Source: Chloroflexi bacterium AL-N1
GTDB taxonomy: Bacteria > Chloroflexota > Chloroflexia > Chloroflexales > Roseiflexaceae
Direction of reading: 5' to 3'
NCBI GenBank assembly: GCA_013122435.1
Contig: WYDT01000024.1
Location: 1 to 64,000 of the forward strand
Length of the DNA: 64,000 bases
Shown here: positions 23,938-32,863 of the stretch, in pieces
Layout: every line of letters starts with the position of its first letter
Numbering within the stretch: position 1 is the stretch's first letter
The notes under the pieces: model-generated
What the model was told of the DNA's origin: nothing
Database searches by the model: none
Seen by the model: only the letters and a program-made list of their open reading frames with translations
Position numbers and translations under genes: made by a program

Positions 23938-25319
23938 TAGTGAGTTGTTCCCTCTCCGATAACATGTCCCTGAAGTGACCATGGGCTGGTAGACGTTACA
24001 TGAACGAGTGCCAATCGCCCGGTCCAATCATCGCGATCATCGAAAAAGACCAGTTTGTTCCACGGAGATCTGCCGCGCCAGCGACCTCTGCTCTCTCCTT
24101 CAACCAGTACCTCTACTGTTTTATCGAGCCACTGAGCACTGCTTTCCGTTACAATGTGTTCCTGAATGCGTTCTAATTCGATACGGCGTGCGTGTTTTGT
24201 TTCTTCTGAGATGGCCAGCTCAGCATCTTGCTCCATATCAGCCGCACGTGTACCAGGTCGTGCTGAGAATGCCGCTATATGCACTTTGTCGAAACGAATT
24301 TCCTGCATCAGCTCACGTGTTCCCTCAAAACATGCCTGTGTTTCTCCAGGATGGCCTACGATGATATCTGTTGTCAATGATATGTCGGGCATCGTTCCCC
24401 GAATCCGCTCAATCAGATCACGGTAACGCTGGACGGTATAGCCCCGCCGCATCCGCTTTAGCATCGCATCGTGGCCGGATTGTACAGGCAAGTTGATTTC
24501 AGGTTGACAACGCGGAAGTTCATTCATGGTTGCGATCAGTTTATCAGTCATCCAGGCGGGGTGCGAAGTCAGAAAGCGGAGACGCACTAATCCAGGCATA
24601 TCGTGAACACCACGTAGCAGATCGGCTAAATCTGGGCGCCCTGGCAGATCATGCCCCCAGGAGTCAACAATCTGTCCTAACAGCGTAATCTCTTTGGCAC
24701 CACGCGCAACAATACGCCGTACTTCTTCCACGACCTCTGCAAGTGGACGACTCTGCTCACGCCCACGGCGTAATGGAATAACACAAAAAGCACAACTCAT
24801 GTTACAGCCGTATTGAATGGGGACATGCACTGATACCGGAGGATGCTCCCAATTTGCCATGGGCAGGGCGGGCTCTTCCAATTGGTAAACAGGGTTGGGT
24901 GCCAGCGAAAGCACTTCATCAACTGCTGATGGTGATACGAAATGGTCCACTACAGGAAGTTTTTCTTTGAAAATAGATTGGTTATTTGGCCCAACCATAC
25001 ATCCCCATAGCACGATTTTCGTGTCGGGATTATTTCTCTTGACACGTTGTAGTTCACCAAGTTTACCAATAATACGTGCTTCTGCCGACTCTCGTACACT
25101 ACATGAGTTGAGGACAATAAAACTCGCATCATCAGCCTTATCCGCAGGGGCATAACCAACGCCTTGCAGCGCTGATTCAAGACGGTCTGAGTCTGATACA
25201 TTCATCTGGCAGCCGACCGTCCACACATAATACCGCCGATCTCGTGGTGTTGTATCACGAGATGGTCGCGGGAGTAATGTTTCGGCCTGTTGCTTTGGAA
25301 TAAGTGTCAATTCTTCCAT
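23937..25319 (-). CDS. miaB: tRNA-2-methylthio-N6-dimethylallyladenosine synthase
   Basis: A 460-residue methylthiotransferase that adds the 2-methylthio group to i6A37 of tRNA. The UPF0004 domain has Cys37 (VGCQMNVSDSDR), Cys73 (NSCSVRESAE) and Cys107 (LWGCMVG) for the auxiliary cluster. The radical SAM cluster is C172/C176/C179 (CNMSCAFC). A TRAM domain occupies the last ~65 residues. The CSVRE and GCQMN motifs point to MiaB rather than RimO or MtaB. It heads a unit with the CPBP protease and the TPR gene. miaA is not in the window. Confidence 0.92.
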   Translation of the reverse strand: MEELTLIPKQQAETLLPRPSRDTTPRDRRYYVWTVGCQMNVSDSDRLESALQGVGYAPADKADDASFIVLNSCSVRESAEARIIGKLGELQRVKRNNPDTKIVLWGCMVGPNNQSIFKEKLPVVDHFVSPSAVDEVLSLAPNPVYQLEEPALPMANWEHPPVSVHVPIQYGCNMSCAFCVIPLRRGREQSRPLAEVVEEVRRIVARGAKEITLLGQIVDSWGHDLPGRPDLADLLRGVHDMPGLVRLRFLTSHPAWMTDKLIATMNELPRCQPEINLPVQSGHDAMLKRMRRGYTVQRYRDLIERIRGTMPDISLTTDIIVGHPGETQACFEGTRELMQEIRFDKVHIAAFSARPGTRAADMEQDAELAISEETKHARRIELERIQEHIVTESSAQWLDKTVEVLVEGESRGRWRGRSPWNKLVFFDDRDDWTGRLALVHVTSTSPWSLQGHVIGEGTTH

Positions 25320-25562
25320 GGCACCTTCCTACAACGTGTTAAATATATAGCAGCCGCGCATTATAGCTTATCTAAAAACCAACCGCAAACTTGATACAGA
25401 CATGTTAATGTGTCGAATTAGCAATATTTTTGTAATCAATACAGGTAACTGGAGCATTTCCTGTTGCCAAAAAGCTGCAACGGTCATGTTTTTGTGGTGT
25501 ACAAACACAGCCGCTTAGCTAAAGATAGGTCATGCTCATAGCATATCTGCTGCTGGGAGCTG

Positions 25563-26204
25563 TTACCAAATAATAATTGGTAAATTGTTTCTTACACTCT
25601 GCTCGGTCGCAGTTTGTAATATCTGAAGACACCGAAAAGCTGGATGTTCTCTTGGTACATTGGATGTTCGTAGCAGATGTTCCAGTATGGTCAACTCTTG
25701 TTGAAGTACTATCGATGAGCCAAAACTGACCAGCTCCACATCTTCATCTTCAACGTCCTGATCTTGACTTACATCAATCCATATGGGATCTGCGAAATCA
25801 ACTGGTAAATAATATCCACCATCTATTTGATGGTCAATGAGATGCAAGAATTGAGTAGGCTGCTGTCGCTCTAATACAGATGCCAAAAGATGATCTATTT
25901 TTTCATACATACCAGGTGAGACAGCTAAAATATCATCTATGCTATGGTTGTGTTCCAAGTACACTGCTAATAAACGTAATTGATAAAAGTCAAGAAATCG
26001 CGTTATGCCACCTTCCCATATCTGGACACCTGGTTGTGCGAAGAGATCTATCTCTACATTGTGTTCCTGAAGTAATTTTTGCAATAGCAATAACCACTCA
26101 TACTCCTCTTCATAGAGAAAGCGATCTTCTTCAGGTCGTGTGGTTAAGATGGAACCGACCAGGAGATCAAGTTCTGTGACAGGTGCTAAATCTGTTACTA
26201 CCAT
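25563..26204 (-). CDS. Hypothetical protein (213 aa)
   Basis: I do not recognise this protein. It is soluble and strongly acidic, with helical stretches rich in Leu and Glu (EEEYEWLLLLQKLLQEHNVE, FLDFYQLRLLAVYLEHNH) and a DQDVEDEDVELV acidic loop. No catalytic motif is visible. The ATG at 26204 is chosen over the TTG at 26213 because AGGA would be too close to the TTG. It stands alone, with ~240 bp of gene-free sequence downstream and the ABC importer operon upstream on the same strand. Confidence 0.65.
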   Translation of the reverse strand: MVVTDLAPVTELDLLVGSILTTRPEEDRFLYEEEYEWLLLLQKLLQEHNVEIDLFAQPGVQIWEGGITRFLDFYQLRLLAVYLEHNHSIDDILAVSPGMYEKIDHLLASVLERQQPTQFLHLIDHQIDGGYYLPVDFADPIWIDVSQDQDVEDEDVELVSFGSSIVLQQELTILEHLLRTSNVPREHPAFRCLQILQTATEQSVRNNLPIIIW

Positions 26205-26317
26205 AATGTTCAAATTCCTAAAGGGCTACTCCTAAAGATGATAGATTACGTCTAAAGGCCCTCTGTAATCAAAACTTATCCTGATGAGTTTGATGCCGCC
26301 GGGTAATGATATTGTGT

Positions 26318-26339
26318 GAGACCATGTATACATGGTCTC
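26318..26339. repeat. Perfect 22-bp palindrome after the importer operon
   Basis: GAGACCATGTA (26318-26328) and TACATGGTCTC (26329-26339) form a perfect palindrome that begins 2 bp beyond the permease stop codon. No T-run follows, so it is a poor intrinsic terminator. It could be an mRNA 3'-end stabiliser or a protein-binding site. Confidence 0.55.
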
Positions 26340-26340
26340 A

Positions 26341-27582
26341 TCAAGTGCGACCACGTCGTGAGATAGAGTCAATTAAGACCGCCGCAAGCAATACTAATCC
26401 TGTGACAACAAACTTAATTCCTGCACTGAGACCTAGTAATCCCATTCCATTGGCAACACTGGCAATGATTAGAGCACCAAAGAGTGCACTGCTAACATGG
26501 CCGCGCCCTCCAAAGAGACTGGTACCACCAATTACGGCGGCGGCAATGGAATTCAACAGAAGATCGCCACCTCCGGCAGCTCTATCAACCGAACTTAAAC
26601 GCGATGCTAAGATGATGCCACCACATCCTGCCATGAAACTCGCTATCATAAATCCCAGCACACGAACACGTTCAACTTTAATACCGGCTCGTCGAGCAGC
26701 CTCTTTGTTCCCGCCAACAGCGTAGACATAGCGACCAAAGGGGGTTTTTGTCGCGAGAAAGGTGAAGCCTATCAGCAAAATGAGCAGCATGATACCTACC
26801 ACCGGAAATCCACGATCTTGATTGGCTACATAGACAGCAATACCACTCAACAAGGCTAAGCCAACCGTTTGGATTGCAAGAATGGGTACAGGTTTGGTTT
26901 CTAATCCACGTCGTCCACGATCATAGACACTGATCAGTTCTGCTGCCGCAAAACCAATCACAAGAATGGCAGCAGCCAGCCAGCCCCATAACGGTGGTAA
27001 ATAGGTTTTTGTGATACCGTTTACGACCGCATCCTGAATAAGAATTGAGCCAGATGCATCGCTAACATCAAAGAGAATGAGGACGGCACCATTCCATGCC
27101 AACAGACCTGCTAAAGTTACCACAAAGGAAGGCACCTGAAAACTCGTGATAATGACACCATGCAATACACCAATACCAGCCGCAGCGACCAGTGCAACAC
27201 CGATTGCTGCAAACCAGGGCCAGTTGTTGGGTTGCGTGAGGAGTAAGGTCATAAGCACCCCGGCAACCGCACTCACATACCCTACTGAGAGGTCAATTTC
27301 GCCAAGTAAAAGCACAAAAACGATGCCAATTGCAATGGTCGTAATCCCAGCCATTTGGACAATCAGGTTGACAAAATTGCGTGCAGTCAGGAAATTTTCA
27401 TTCTGGGTCTGAAAGATAATGGCAATAGCAATCAATCCCAGAATAATCGGGAGCGATCCGAGATCACCTGACCGGATACGGGTGAGCTGGTCAGAAAGAT
27501 ATTTTGTTACTGTCTGCGTGGATTTCTTGTTGTACAGATCTGTTTCAGGTGTTGTGGATTGAGTCTGTGATGTGTTACTCAT
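26341..27582 (-). CDS. Sugar ABC importer permease (XylH/RbsC type)
   Basis: A 413-residue inner-membrane permease of the BPD_transp_2 family with about ten to twelve hydrophobic segments. Signatures include VFVLLLGEIDLSVGYVSAVAG near the N-terminus and ALFGALIIASVANGMGLLGLSAGIKFVVTGLVLL near the C-terminus, with TPFGRYVYAVGGNKEAARRAGI in the cytoplasmic EAA-like loop. The long form (>400 residues) matches XylH better than RbsC (~320). Its start overlaps the ATPase stop by 4 bp (ATGA). Third gene of the operon; ends at a perfect palindrome. Confidence 0.9.
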   Translation of the reverse strand: MSNTSQTQSTTPETDLYNKKSTQTVTKYLSDQLTRIRSGDLGSLPIILGLIAIAIIFQTQNENFLTARNFVNLIVQMAGITTIAIGIVFVLLLGEIDLSVGYVSAVAGVLMTLLLTQPNNWPWFAAIGVALVAAAGIGVLHGVIITSFQVPSFVVTLAGLLAWNGAVLILFDVSDASGSILIQDAVVNGITKTYLPPLWGWLAAAILVIGFAAAELISVYDRGRRGLETKPVPILAIQTVGLALLSGIAVYVANQDRGFPVVGIMLLILLIGFTFLATKTPFGRYVYAVGGNKEAARRAGIKVERVRVLGFMIASFMAGCGGIILASRLSSVDRAAGGGDLLLNSIAAAVIGGTSLFGGRGHVSSALFGALIIASVANGMGLLGLSAGIKFVVTGLVLLAAVLIDSISRRGRT

Positions 27583-28346
27583 TCTTTTTCCATCCCTGGA
27601 ACGAATTCGAGAGTACCTGCCGTAATAGCGTGGACAACTTCTTGCTGGTTCGTATCGGCGGTGACAAATTCAGCGACTTTTTGACCTAATCGAAGCACGG
27701 TAATGCGATCAGCTACTTCAAAAATGTCGTGCAGGTTGTGCGAGATAATGACAACCGCGAGGCCTTTCTCTGCCAGACGTTTGACCAGATCAAGGACCTG
27801 TCGTGTTTGTGCAACACCAAGTGCTGCAGTAGGCTCATCAAGGATGACTAGTCGAGAGTTCCACATCACAGCTTTAGCAACCGCAATAGCCTGGCGTTGT
27901 CCACCTGAGAGGCTTGCAACAGGTTGTCGCACAGAGCGTAATGTGGTAACCGAAAGTGAAGCAAGCGTTTCAATGCAGGCGCGTTCCATACCTGCTTCAT
28001 CAAGCCGCCAGAACGACTGTGTGCGCTCACGACCAAGAAACATATTGGCGACAACATCGAGATTATCAGCTAATGCAAGATCCTGGTAAACCACTTCAAT
28101 ACCCAGCGCAGCACTGTCACTCGGATTGTGAATAGTAACCTTTCGACCATCAAAGTAAACTTGTCCTTCATCGAAGGCATAGATTCCGGCAATACCTTTA
28201 ATAAGGGTTGATTTGCCTGCCCCGTTGTCGCCCACAAGAGCCATGATCTGGCCTGGGTATGCTGAAAAATCTACTTGTGAGAGTGCTTGCACAGCACCGA
28301 AACGTTTTGATACGCCATGTAGTTCAAGAAGTGGTAGCTCAGTCAC
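27579..28346 (-). CDS. Sugar ABC importer ATPase, single-domain
   Basis: A 255-residue ABC ATPase with Walker A VGDNGAGKSTLIKGI, Q-loop VVYQDLALADNLDV, signature SLSGGQRQAIAVAKAV, Walker B LVILDEPTAALG and the switch histidine IISHNL. Enzymes of the RbsA/XylG group usually fuse two ABC domains (~500 residues); this one has one domain, as in the FrcA type, so it probably acts as a homodimer. Middle gene between the binding protein and permease, translationally coupled to the permease. Confidence 0.92.
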   Translation of the reverse strand: MTELPLLELHGVSKRFGAVQALSQVDFSAYPGQIMALVGDNGAGKSTLIKGIAGIYAFDEGQVYFDGRKVTIHNPSDSAALGIEVVYQDLALADNLDVVANMFLGRERTQSFWRLDEAGMERACIETLASLSVTTLRSVRQPVASLSGGQRQAIAVAKAVMWNSRLVILDEPTAALGVAQTRQVLDLVKRLAEKGLAVVIISHNLHDIFEVADRITVLRLGQKVAEFVTADTNQQEVVHAITAGTLEFVPGMEKE

Positions 28347-28378
28347 ATCATTGTTCCTTTGCTGTAGGTGATGTTTGA

Positions 28379-28410
28379 AACAGCCAGACTATGTGTATAG
28401 CCTGGCTGTT
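28379..28410 (-). promoter_or_regulatory. Intercistronic hairpin between binding protein and ATPase
   Basis: AACAGCCAG (28379-28387) pairs with CTGGCTGTT (28402-28410) across a 14-nt loop. It lies just after the binding-protein stop and has no T-run on the minus strand, so it more likely protects the upstream message or gives partial termination, as is common in importer operons. Confidence 0.6.
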
Positions 28411-28418
28411 GTGTTCGT

Positions 28419-29588
28419 TTAGCGATCTTCAGGGCAGTACTGTTCGAATTCATCAACACAAATCTCATCCCAGGTACGGAACTCATCAGCAATGACGGTA
28501 TCCGCAATATTGTCCCTGGTAACCGCGACGGGTTCGAGCAGGATGGAGGGAATGTCGTTTGTACCGTTATTGATTGTGCCTGTTACGAGTGAGGAGGTGT
28601 CTTCACCACGGAGTAACGCAATAGCTAATTCAGCAGCGGCTTCAGCTTCGGCTTTAATGGCTTTATACACCGTCATACTTTGTTGTCCGGCTAAAATACG
28701 TTGAATACCTGGTACGGTTGCATCCTGGCCGGTCACAGGGATTGGATCGAGCCCCTGATTGTTGAGGGCTGCAAAAACGGCTCCAGCCAGCCCATCGTTA
28801 GCAGCGATGGCAGCATCAATTTCGCCGTTTTCGGCGGTAAGCATCTGCTCAAAGATTACCAGTGCTTGTTGATTGTCCCAGTCAGGAACTGATTGATCAT
28901 CAACCTTTGTCCACTCTCCTGACTCAAACAAGGGATCGATAATCGAGTCATAACCACTTTTGAAAAGCGTGGCATTATTATCAGTCGGAGAGCCATTGAG
29001 CACGCCTACACGTGGATTTTCAATACCAGCTTCTTCAACGGCTGCGACCAGTCCTTCGCCCTGGATGCGACCTACAATTTCATTGTCAAAACTGACATAG
29101 AAATCGGCCCCTTCACCTTCGACAGTCAGTCGATCATAATCAATGATTTGTACGCCTGCTTCGCGAGCAAGGGCAATGATGGCTGCACCACTCCCACTGT
29201 CGAGGTTGACCAACATAAGCACTGTGGCACCGTTGGTAATCGCTTGTTCTGCCTGAGTTTGCTGTGCGCGTGCATCACCTTCCGCATTCACAATCGTATG
29301 TTCTACTCCGGCAGCCTCGAATGCTTCCGATAAGAAACGTCTGTCATCAGCTTCCCAGCGATCTGATGAGGCGCTATCGGGTAGCAAAACAGCAATACTG
29401 CCCTCTCCTGTCGCATCTGATGTGGTATCTTCAGTGTCTGAGTCTGGGGTGGTGGTATCACCACTGGTGGTGTCTTCGGTATCAACAGCATCGTCGTTGG
29501 TGTTTTCTCCGGTCTGTGTTGGTGTGCTACCACAGGCAGCAATAAAGAACAGACAGAGAATCACGAGAAGCATGGGAAATCTTTGCAT
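28419..29588 (-). CDS. Sugar ABC importer periplasmic-binding lipoprotein (XylF type)
   Basis: A ~390-residue substrate-binding lipoprotein. MQRFPMLLVILCLFFIAACG ends in a lipobox with Cys19; an acidic/Thr linker follows. The type I periplasmic-binding fold begins IAVLLPDSASSDRWEADDRR. The segment IDYDRLTVEGEGADFYVSFD and VPVTGQDATVPGIQRI match the xylose-binding subgroup. The ATG at 29588 is fixed by AGGAGG 4-5 nt upstream. A good promoter lies ~75 bp upstream. First gene of the operon. The sugar is probably a pentose, but this is by family resemblance. Confidence 0.9.
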   Translation of the reverse strand: MQRFPMLLVILCLFFIAACGSTPTQTGENTNDDAVDTEDTTSGDTTTPDSDTEDTTSDATGEGSIAVLLPDSASSDRWEADDRRFLSEAFEAAGVEHTIVNAEGDARAQQTQAEQAITNGATVLMLVNLDSGSGAAIIALAREAGVQIIDYDRLTVEGEGADFYVSFDNEIVGRIQGEGLVAAVEEAGIENPRVGVLNGSPTDNNATLFKSGYDSIIDPLFESGEWTKVDDQSVPDWDNQQALVIFEQMLTAENGEIDAAIAANDGLAGAVFAALNNQGLDPIPVTGQDATVPGIQRILAGQQSMTVYKAIKAEAEAAAELAIALLRGEDTSSLVTGTINNGTNDIPSILLEPVAVTRDNIADTVIADEFRTWDEICVDEFEQYCPEDR

Positions 29589-29663
29589 ACTTCCTCCTAT
29601 TCCATCGGGTTGATTATGGGGTTGTCCTAATTTACGTTGATGGTGGACAAACTGGTAGCGGTG

Positions 29664-29692
29664 AGTATATAGCAATTTACGGGTAACGTCAA
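29664..29692 (-). promoter_or_regulatory. Sigma-70-type promoter of the sugar importer operon
   Basis: On the minus strand TTGACG (29692-29687), a 17-bp spacer and TATACT (29669-29664). A second TTGACA lies just upstream. Transcription would begin about 70 bp before the binding-protein start. Confidence 0.75.
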
Positions 29693-29786
29693 TGGATATG
29701 TCAATATTTTCAACGAGAAGTCCCTAAAATAGTCATTAACGTCGGTGTTTTTTTCTGCTAAACTAGTTATTTATTTTCGCAAATCA

Positions 29787-30242
29787 TTAAAGAGTACATA
29801 TATTATTAGGCCATACATCATTGGGAAATGGCTTGAGGTAAAGAAATTGATTTACCCCATACAGCCGTAAGAGCTTCTGCCATAGTTTAGGAAATGCGGG
29901 AAGCGCCATCGTTGCGTCAACAATTTCTGGGCTCCTAACAATATAGGTTTTATTATGCCAATCAATAGTGTATTGTTTGGCAGCCAGCACATTCTGAAGC
30001 CAATCCGAATGAGTACCGTATGCGATGGGTGTGACAAAGCCGTCTGCCATTGGTGCCAGGATAATGGATGTTATATAGGCTTTCCCAGAACGACGACCCA
30101 CATGATGAATGACGGCATATATACGCCGCCCGACAGGTGTAAGTGCAAGACGATTGGTTACTCGTTTGTTAAAATGAGGTAACCAGTCTACGTTCCCTGA
30201 GTGAAAAGCGATATTAGTAATAATTCGTAGGGTGGCCAACAC
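29787..30242 (-). CDS. DDN-like deazaflavin (F420)-dependent nitroreductase family protein
   Basis: A 151-residue protein of the nitroreductase/quinone reductase family (split beta-barrel, Ddn-like). The family pattern is visible: an N-terminal helix, RRIYAVIHHVGRRSGKAYITSII, VTPIAYGTHSDWLQNVLAAK and a YTIDWHNKTYIV strand. Members reduce quinones or nitro compounds with F420H2 and are common in Actinobacteria and Chloroflexi. It stands alone between the importer promoter and the HAD gene. Confidence 0.8.
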   Translation of the reverse strand: MLATLRIITNIAFHSGNVDWLPHFNKRVTNRLALTPVGRRIYAVIHHVGRRSGKAYITSIILAPMADGFVTPIAYGTHSDWLQNVLAAKQYTIDWHNKTYIVRSPEIVDATMALPAFPKLWQKLLRLYGVNQFLYLKPFPNDVWPNNICTL

Positions 30243-30365
30243 TCCGAGGACTATGAGTATCCGACACCAAGTGCGCTACTCATAAGCATAACCAATAGAC
30301 CGATGTGTAAACGGAAAGGAGTTGCACACCACGGGAAAGATTGATACACCCTCTCTTCTGCTATG

Positions 30366-30397
30366 AAATAAAAAGGAGGTAACAAGCGCTACCTCCT
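30366..30397 (-). terminator. Rho-independent terminator of the HAD gene
   Basis: AGGAGGTA (30374-30381) pairs with TACCTCCT (30390-30397) around an 8-nt loop; the minus strand continues with TTTTATTTC. Confidence 0.75.
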
Positions 30398-30423
30398 ATC
30401 TCTCGTTCTGTATCAATCAGTGT

Positions 30424-31152
30424 TTATCCCAGCATGGCTTTCAGTACCGCATCAGTATCTGCCAGGCTAGACAGCACCGCATCGGGGTTGTGTGATCGGA
30501 GTTGTTCTACCGAGAAAGGGCCACTTGCTACGGCTACCGTACGCACCCCACTTGCCTGACCACAGGCAATATCGTTAGGGGTATCCCCGACGATTATGGC
30601 ATTGTGCTGCACGAATTGTCGACCGTAGTGTTGCTCTGCTCGTGCAAGTGCCATGGGAACAAGCTGTGCACGTTGGGGATGATCGCTACCGTATGCGCCA
30701 ACCCGTAAATCGAAATACTGCGTCAAAGCCATTAATTCCAATTTGAGATGAGCAATTGCTCGAATGTTACCCGTAAGAACGGATTGAATGACTGGCTGCG
30801 TGGATAGTTGTTCAAGTGCTGCTGAGACACCTTCGAGAATCTGCCCACGGGATAAGAAATCAGGAGTGCGTTTGTGGAATTCTTCGACGTATATAGTCGT
30901 AAAATGATCCAGTTGCCCGAGGAGTTCAGTGTCTGATTGGTGGGGAAATGTATCGAGAATAATTTGTTGATCGGTCTTTCCAGCATATGAGATACGTTCT
31001 TGATGGAAAGGTGCCCCATAAGTTTGTTCCATCGCGCTACGCATAATCTCGCCAGATGCCCCACCGCCATAGAGGAGTGTGCCGTCAATATCCCAGAGAA
31101 TAAGTTTGTTCACGTCTGTTGATCCAGTTGCTATAGATGGTTTGGTAGGCAT
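30424..31152 (-). CDS. HAD-superfamily phosphatase (Gph/phosphoglycolate type)
   Basis: A ~242-residue HAD hydrolase. Motif I is LILWDIDGTLL, motif II the SVLTGN serine/threonine segment, motif III the conserved basic residue before PMALARAEQHYG, and motif IV IIVGDTPNDIACGQASGV. A cap domain lies between motifs I and II, as in phosphoglycolate phosphatase and PGM-type enzymes. The start is uncertain: a GTG at 31170 lies within the terminator of the previous gene, so the ATG at 31152 is preferred, and a GTG just before NKLILWD is another option. Confidence 0.85.
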   Translation of the reverse strand: MPTKPSIATGSTDVNKLILWDIDGTLLYGGGASGEIMRSAMEQTYGAPFHQERISYAGKTDQQIILDTFPHQSDTELLGQLDHFTTIYVEEFHKRTPDFLSRGQILEGVSAALEQLSTQPVIQSVLTGNIRAIAHLKLELMALTQYFDLRVGAYGSDHPQRAQLVPMALARAEQHYGRQFVQHNAIIVGDTPNDIACGQASGVRTVAVASGPFSVEQLRSHNPDAVLSSLADTDAVLKAMLG

Positions 31153-31154
31153 AC

Positions 31155-31198
31155 CAACAAACAAGCTCACGGCAGATGATTGTAATCTACGTGAGCTT
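31155..31198 (-). terminator. Terminator of the upstream membrane-protein gene
   Basis: On the minus strand AAGCTCACG (31198-31190) pairs with CGTGAGCTT (31171-31163), followed by GTTTGTT. It overlaps the far N-terminal end of the HAD frame, which argues for a later HAD start. Confidence 0.6.
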
Positions 31199-31236
31199 TG
31201 TGTTTGGTTTGGTTACCATTATATCAGCATAAAAGA

Positions 31237-31935
31237 TTAATTAGATGGTGGTACATCTTCCTGCGGTGGCGCATCTTCTTGCGATGGTGCCTTAGGGTCA
31301 GACATATCAATGTCGAGTAATGGGGCAACGGGTCCCACCAGACTATCGACGATGCTACCGAGGCGCTGGAATTGAGGAGCCAGATCCGTATCCTCAAGAG
31401 CGATATCAACAGGTACTTCGAGTTCTACAGGAATAGTTGTTTCAAGTGGTACATCAAGCTTGAGTTCGATCAGGAGTGGTGTGCCAGCCGGGAGATTGAG
31501 ATTGACATCTGGGTACAGTTGCCCAAATGGTCCCATATCAATAAAGGCGGGTGCTGAGATGGGAACATCGACGGTGGTTGTCACCATAGTGGTTTTATCA
31601 ATGGGGACATTCAATTCAACAGGCAGTGGCTCATTAATAGGTATTGTCGTGACGATGTGTGCGTATTGGAGATCTTGCACTACATCACGCAGTTCGATGA
31701 TATTTTCTCGGGCAAGCCCCTGTATTACCACCTCATTAAGTTCAGAGCGCCAGGTAATGGCAAAGGCAGCCACTAGTATCAATGCCGCTAGCAATGCCAG
31801 ATTCGTCAGGAAAGACGTGATAATCATGGCCTTCCACAGGCTGGGCAACTTGACCGAGAGCGGTGTGGTTTCGTCTGATGTGCCACGAGTGCGGCGGAAG
31901 ACAGAGAATAAACGATGTGTACTTTCACGGGCCAT
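31237..31935 (-). CDS. Membrane-anchored protein with repeated proline-valine strands
   Basis: A 232-residue protein with a basic N-terminus, one membrane helix (~37-60, IITSFLTNLALLAALILVAA) and an outer part made of short repeats such as LPVELNVPIDKT, TTVDVPISAP, LKLDVPLETT and IPVELEVPVDIAL, which suggest a series of extended beta strands. The C-terminus is Pro/Asp/Glu-rich (SQEDAPPQEDVPP). No enzyme motif. Function unknown; an envelope structural or anchoring role is a guess. It follows ruvA on the same strand and has its own terminator. Confidence 0.7.
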   Translation of the reverse strand: MARESTHRLFSVFRRTRGTSDETTPLSVKLPSLWKAMIITSFLTNLALLAALILVAAFAITWRSELNEVVIQGLARENIIELRDVVQDLQYAHIVTTIPINEPLPVELNVPIDKTTMVTTTVDVPISAPAFIDMGPFGQLYPDVNLNLPAGTPLLIELKLDVPLETTIPVELEVPVDIALEDTDLAPQFQRLGSIVDSLVGPVAPLLDIDMSDPKAPSQEDAPPQEDVPPSN

Positions 31936-32062
31936 ACTTGAGACTCCTTCGTGAATGACGAATAGTCGTTGACGCAGTATAGCCTACGATCTTATGTAAT
32001 GCAAGACACTTTTTATTACGAAATCGCGTCAGGAGACAATAAAAGGCGGGTGAGGTGTCATG

Positions 32063-32656
32063 CTATACGCTCCCAAAATAACGCAGTGCGAGTCGTAGCC
32101 GTTCTTCTAAATTGCTGGGGGCGTCTGCTGGGAGTGATTGAATTGCAGCACTGGCTTCGGTAGCGCTAAACCCCAGACTGATGAGCATCTCTGCAAGTTC
32201 ATTGTTGGTGGCCATCAATGCTGGGGATGCTGTTGACGGGGTTGGTAATCCAGTGATATCTATTTTGCTCTTCAATTCCAATACAAGCCGCTCGGCAGTT
32301 TTTTTTCCAATACCAGGAATACGTGACAGGCGCGCGGTATCGCTTCCAGCAATGGCACTCTGTATTTCGTGTAGGGGGGCGGCTGAAAGAATGCTCAATG
32401 CAACTTTGGGGCCAATCCCGGCCACCGATAACACCATTTCAAACAACTTGCGTTGCTCAGGGAAACTGAAACCATAGAGTGATAGCGTATCTTCACGAAT
32501 GTGTGTATAGGTGTGCAGCCGAACCTCGCCACCGATAGCGCCGATATTACTCAAGACAGGTTGGGGCGCAAAAACATGCAGGCCGAGTCCGCCGATCTCG
32601 ACCACGACATGATCATTACCAATTGAGAGAAGGGTTCCGCGTACTGAAGCGATCAT
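32063..32656 (-). CDS. ruvA: Holliday junction DNA helicase subunit RuvA
   Basis: A 197-residue RuvA: domain I OB fold (MIASVRGTLLSIGNDHVVVEIGG), domain II with two helix-hairpin-helix motifs (VAGIGPKVALSIL and IPGIGKKTAERLVLELK), and domain III (ELAEMLISLGFSATEASAAI) that contacts RuvB. Length is normal. The ATG at 32656 is taken because it aligns with the universal RuvA start; the frame extends 11 codons further without family support. ruvB and ruvC are not adjacent. Confidence 0.95.
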   Translation of the reverse strand: MIASVRGTLLSIGNDHVVVEIGGLGLHVFAPQPVLSNIGAIGGEVRLHTYTHIREDTLSLYGFSFPEQRKLFEMVLSVAGIGPKVALSILSAAPLHEIQSAIAGSDTARLSRIPGIGKKTAERLVLELKSKIDITGLPTPSTASPALMATNNELAEMLISLGFSATEASAAIQSLPADAPSNLEERLRLALRYFGSV

Positions 32657-32736
32657 ACTTGTGATTATAGCATATGCTGCAGGGTACACGTGTCAGATGT
32701 ATGCAGGGAGGTGTAGTTTTGCCGCGATGCGTTATG

Positions 32737-32765
32737 TTGCGTTGAATGGCGCCCCCTGTTATAAT
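32737..32765 (+). promoter_or_regulatory. Promoter of the acyl-CoA dehydrogenase gene
   Basis: TTGCGT (32737-32742), 17-bp spacer, TATAAT (32760-32765), about 100 bp before the start codon and divergent from ruvA. Confidence 0.65.
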
Positions 32766-32863
32766 CGATTGTATAACACAGACGACTTCATACGAAAGCA
32801 ATAGGCTACCCATAGCTACTTTTACTGTTCCCTCGAATGATAGACAGCGAAAGGAATACTACA

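Noticed and set aside
24008..24364. 118-codon plus-strand frame inside miaB
   Set aside because: Lies antisense to well-conserved miaB codons and has a cysteine-rich shadow composition.
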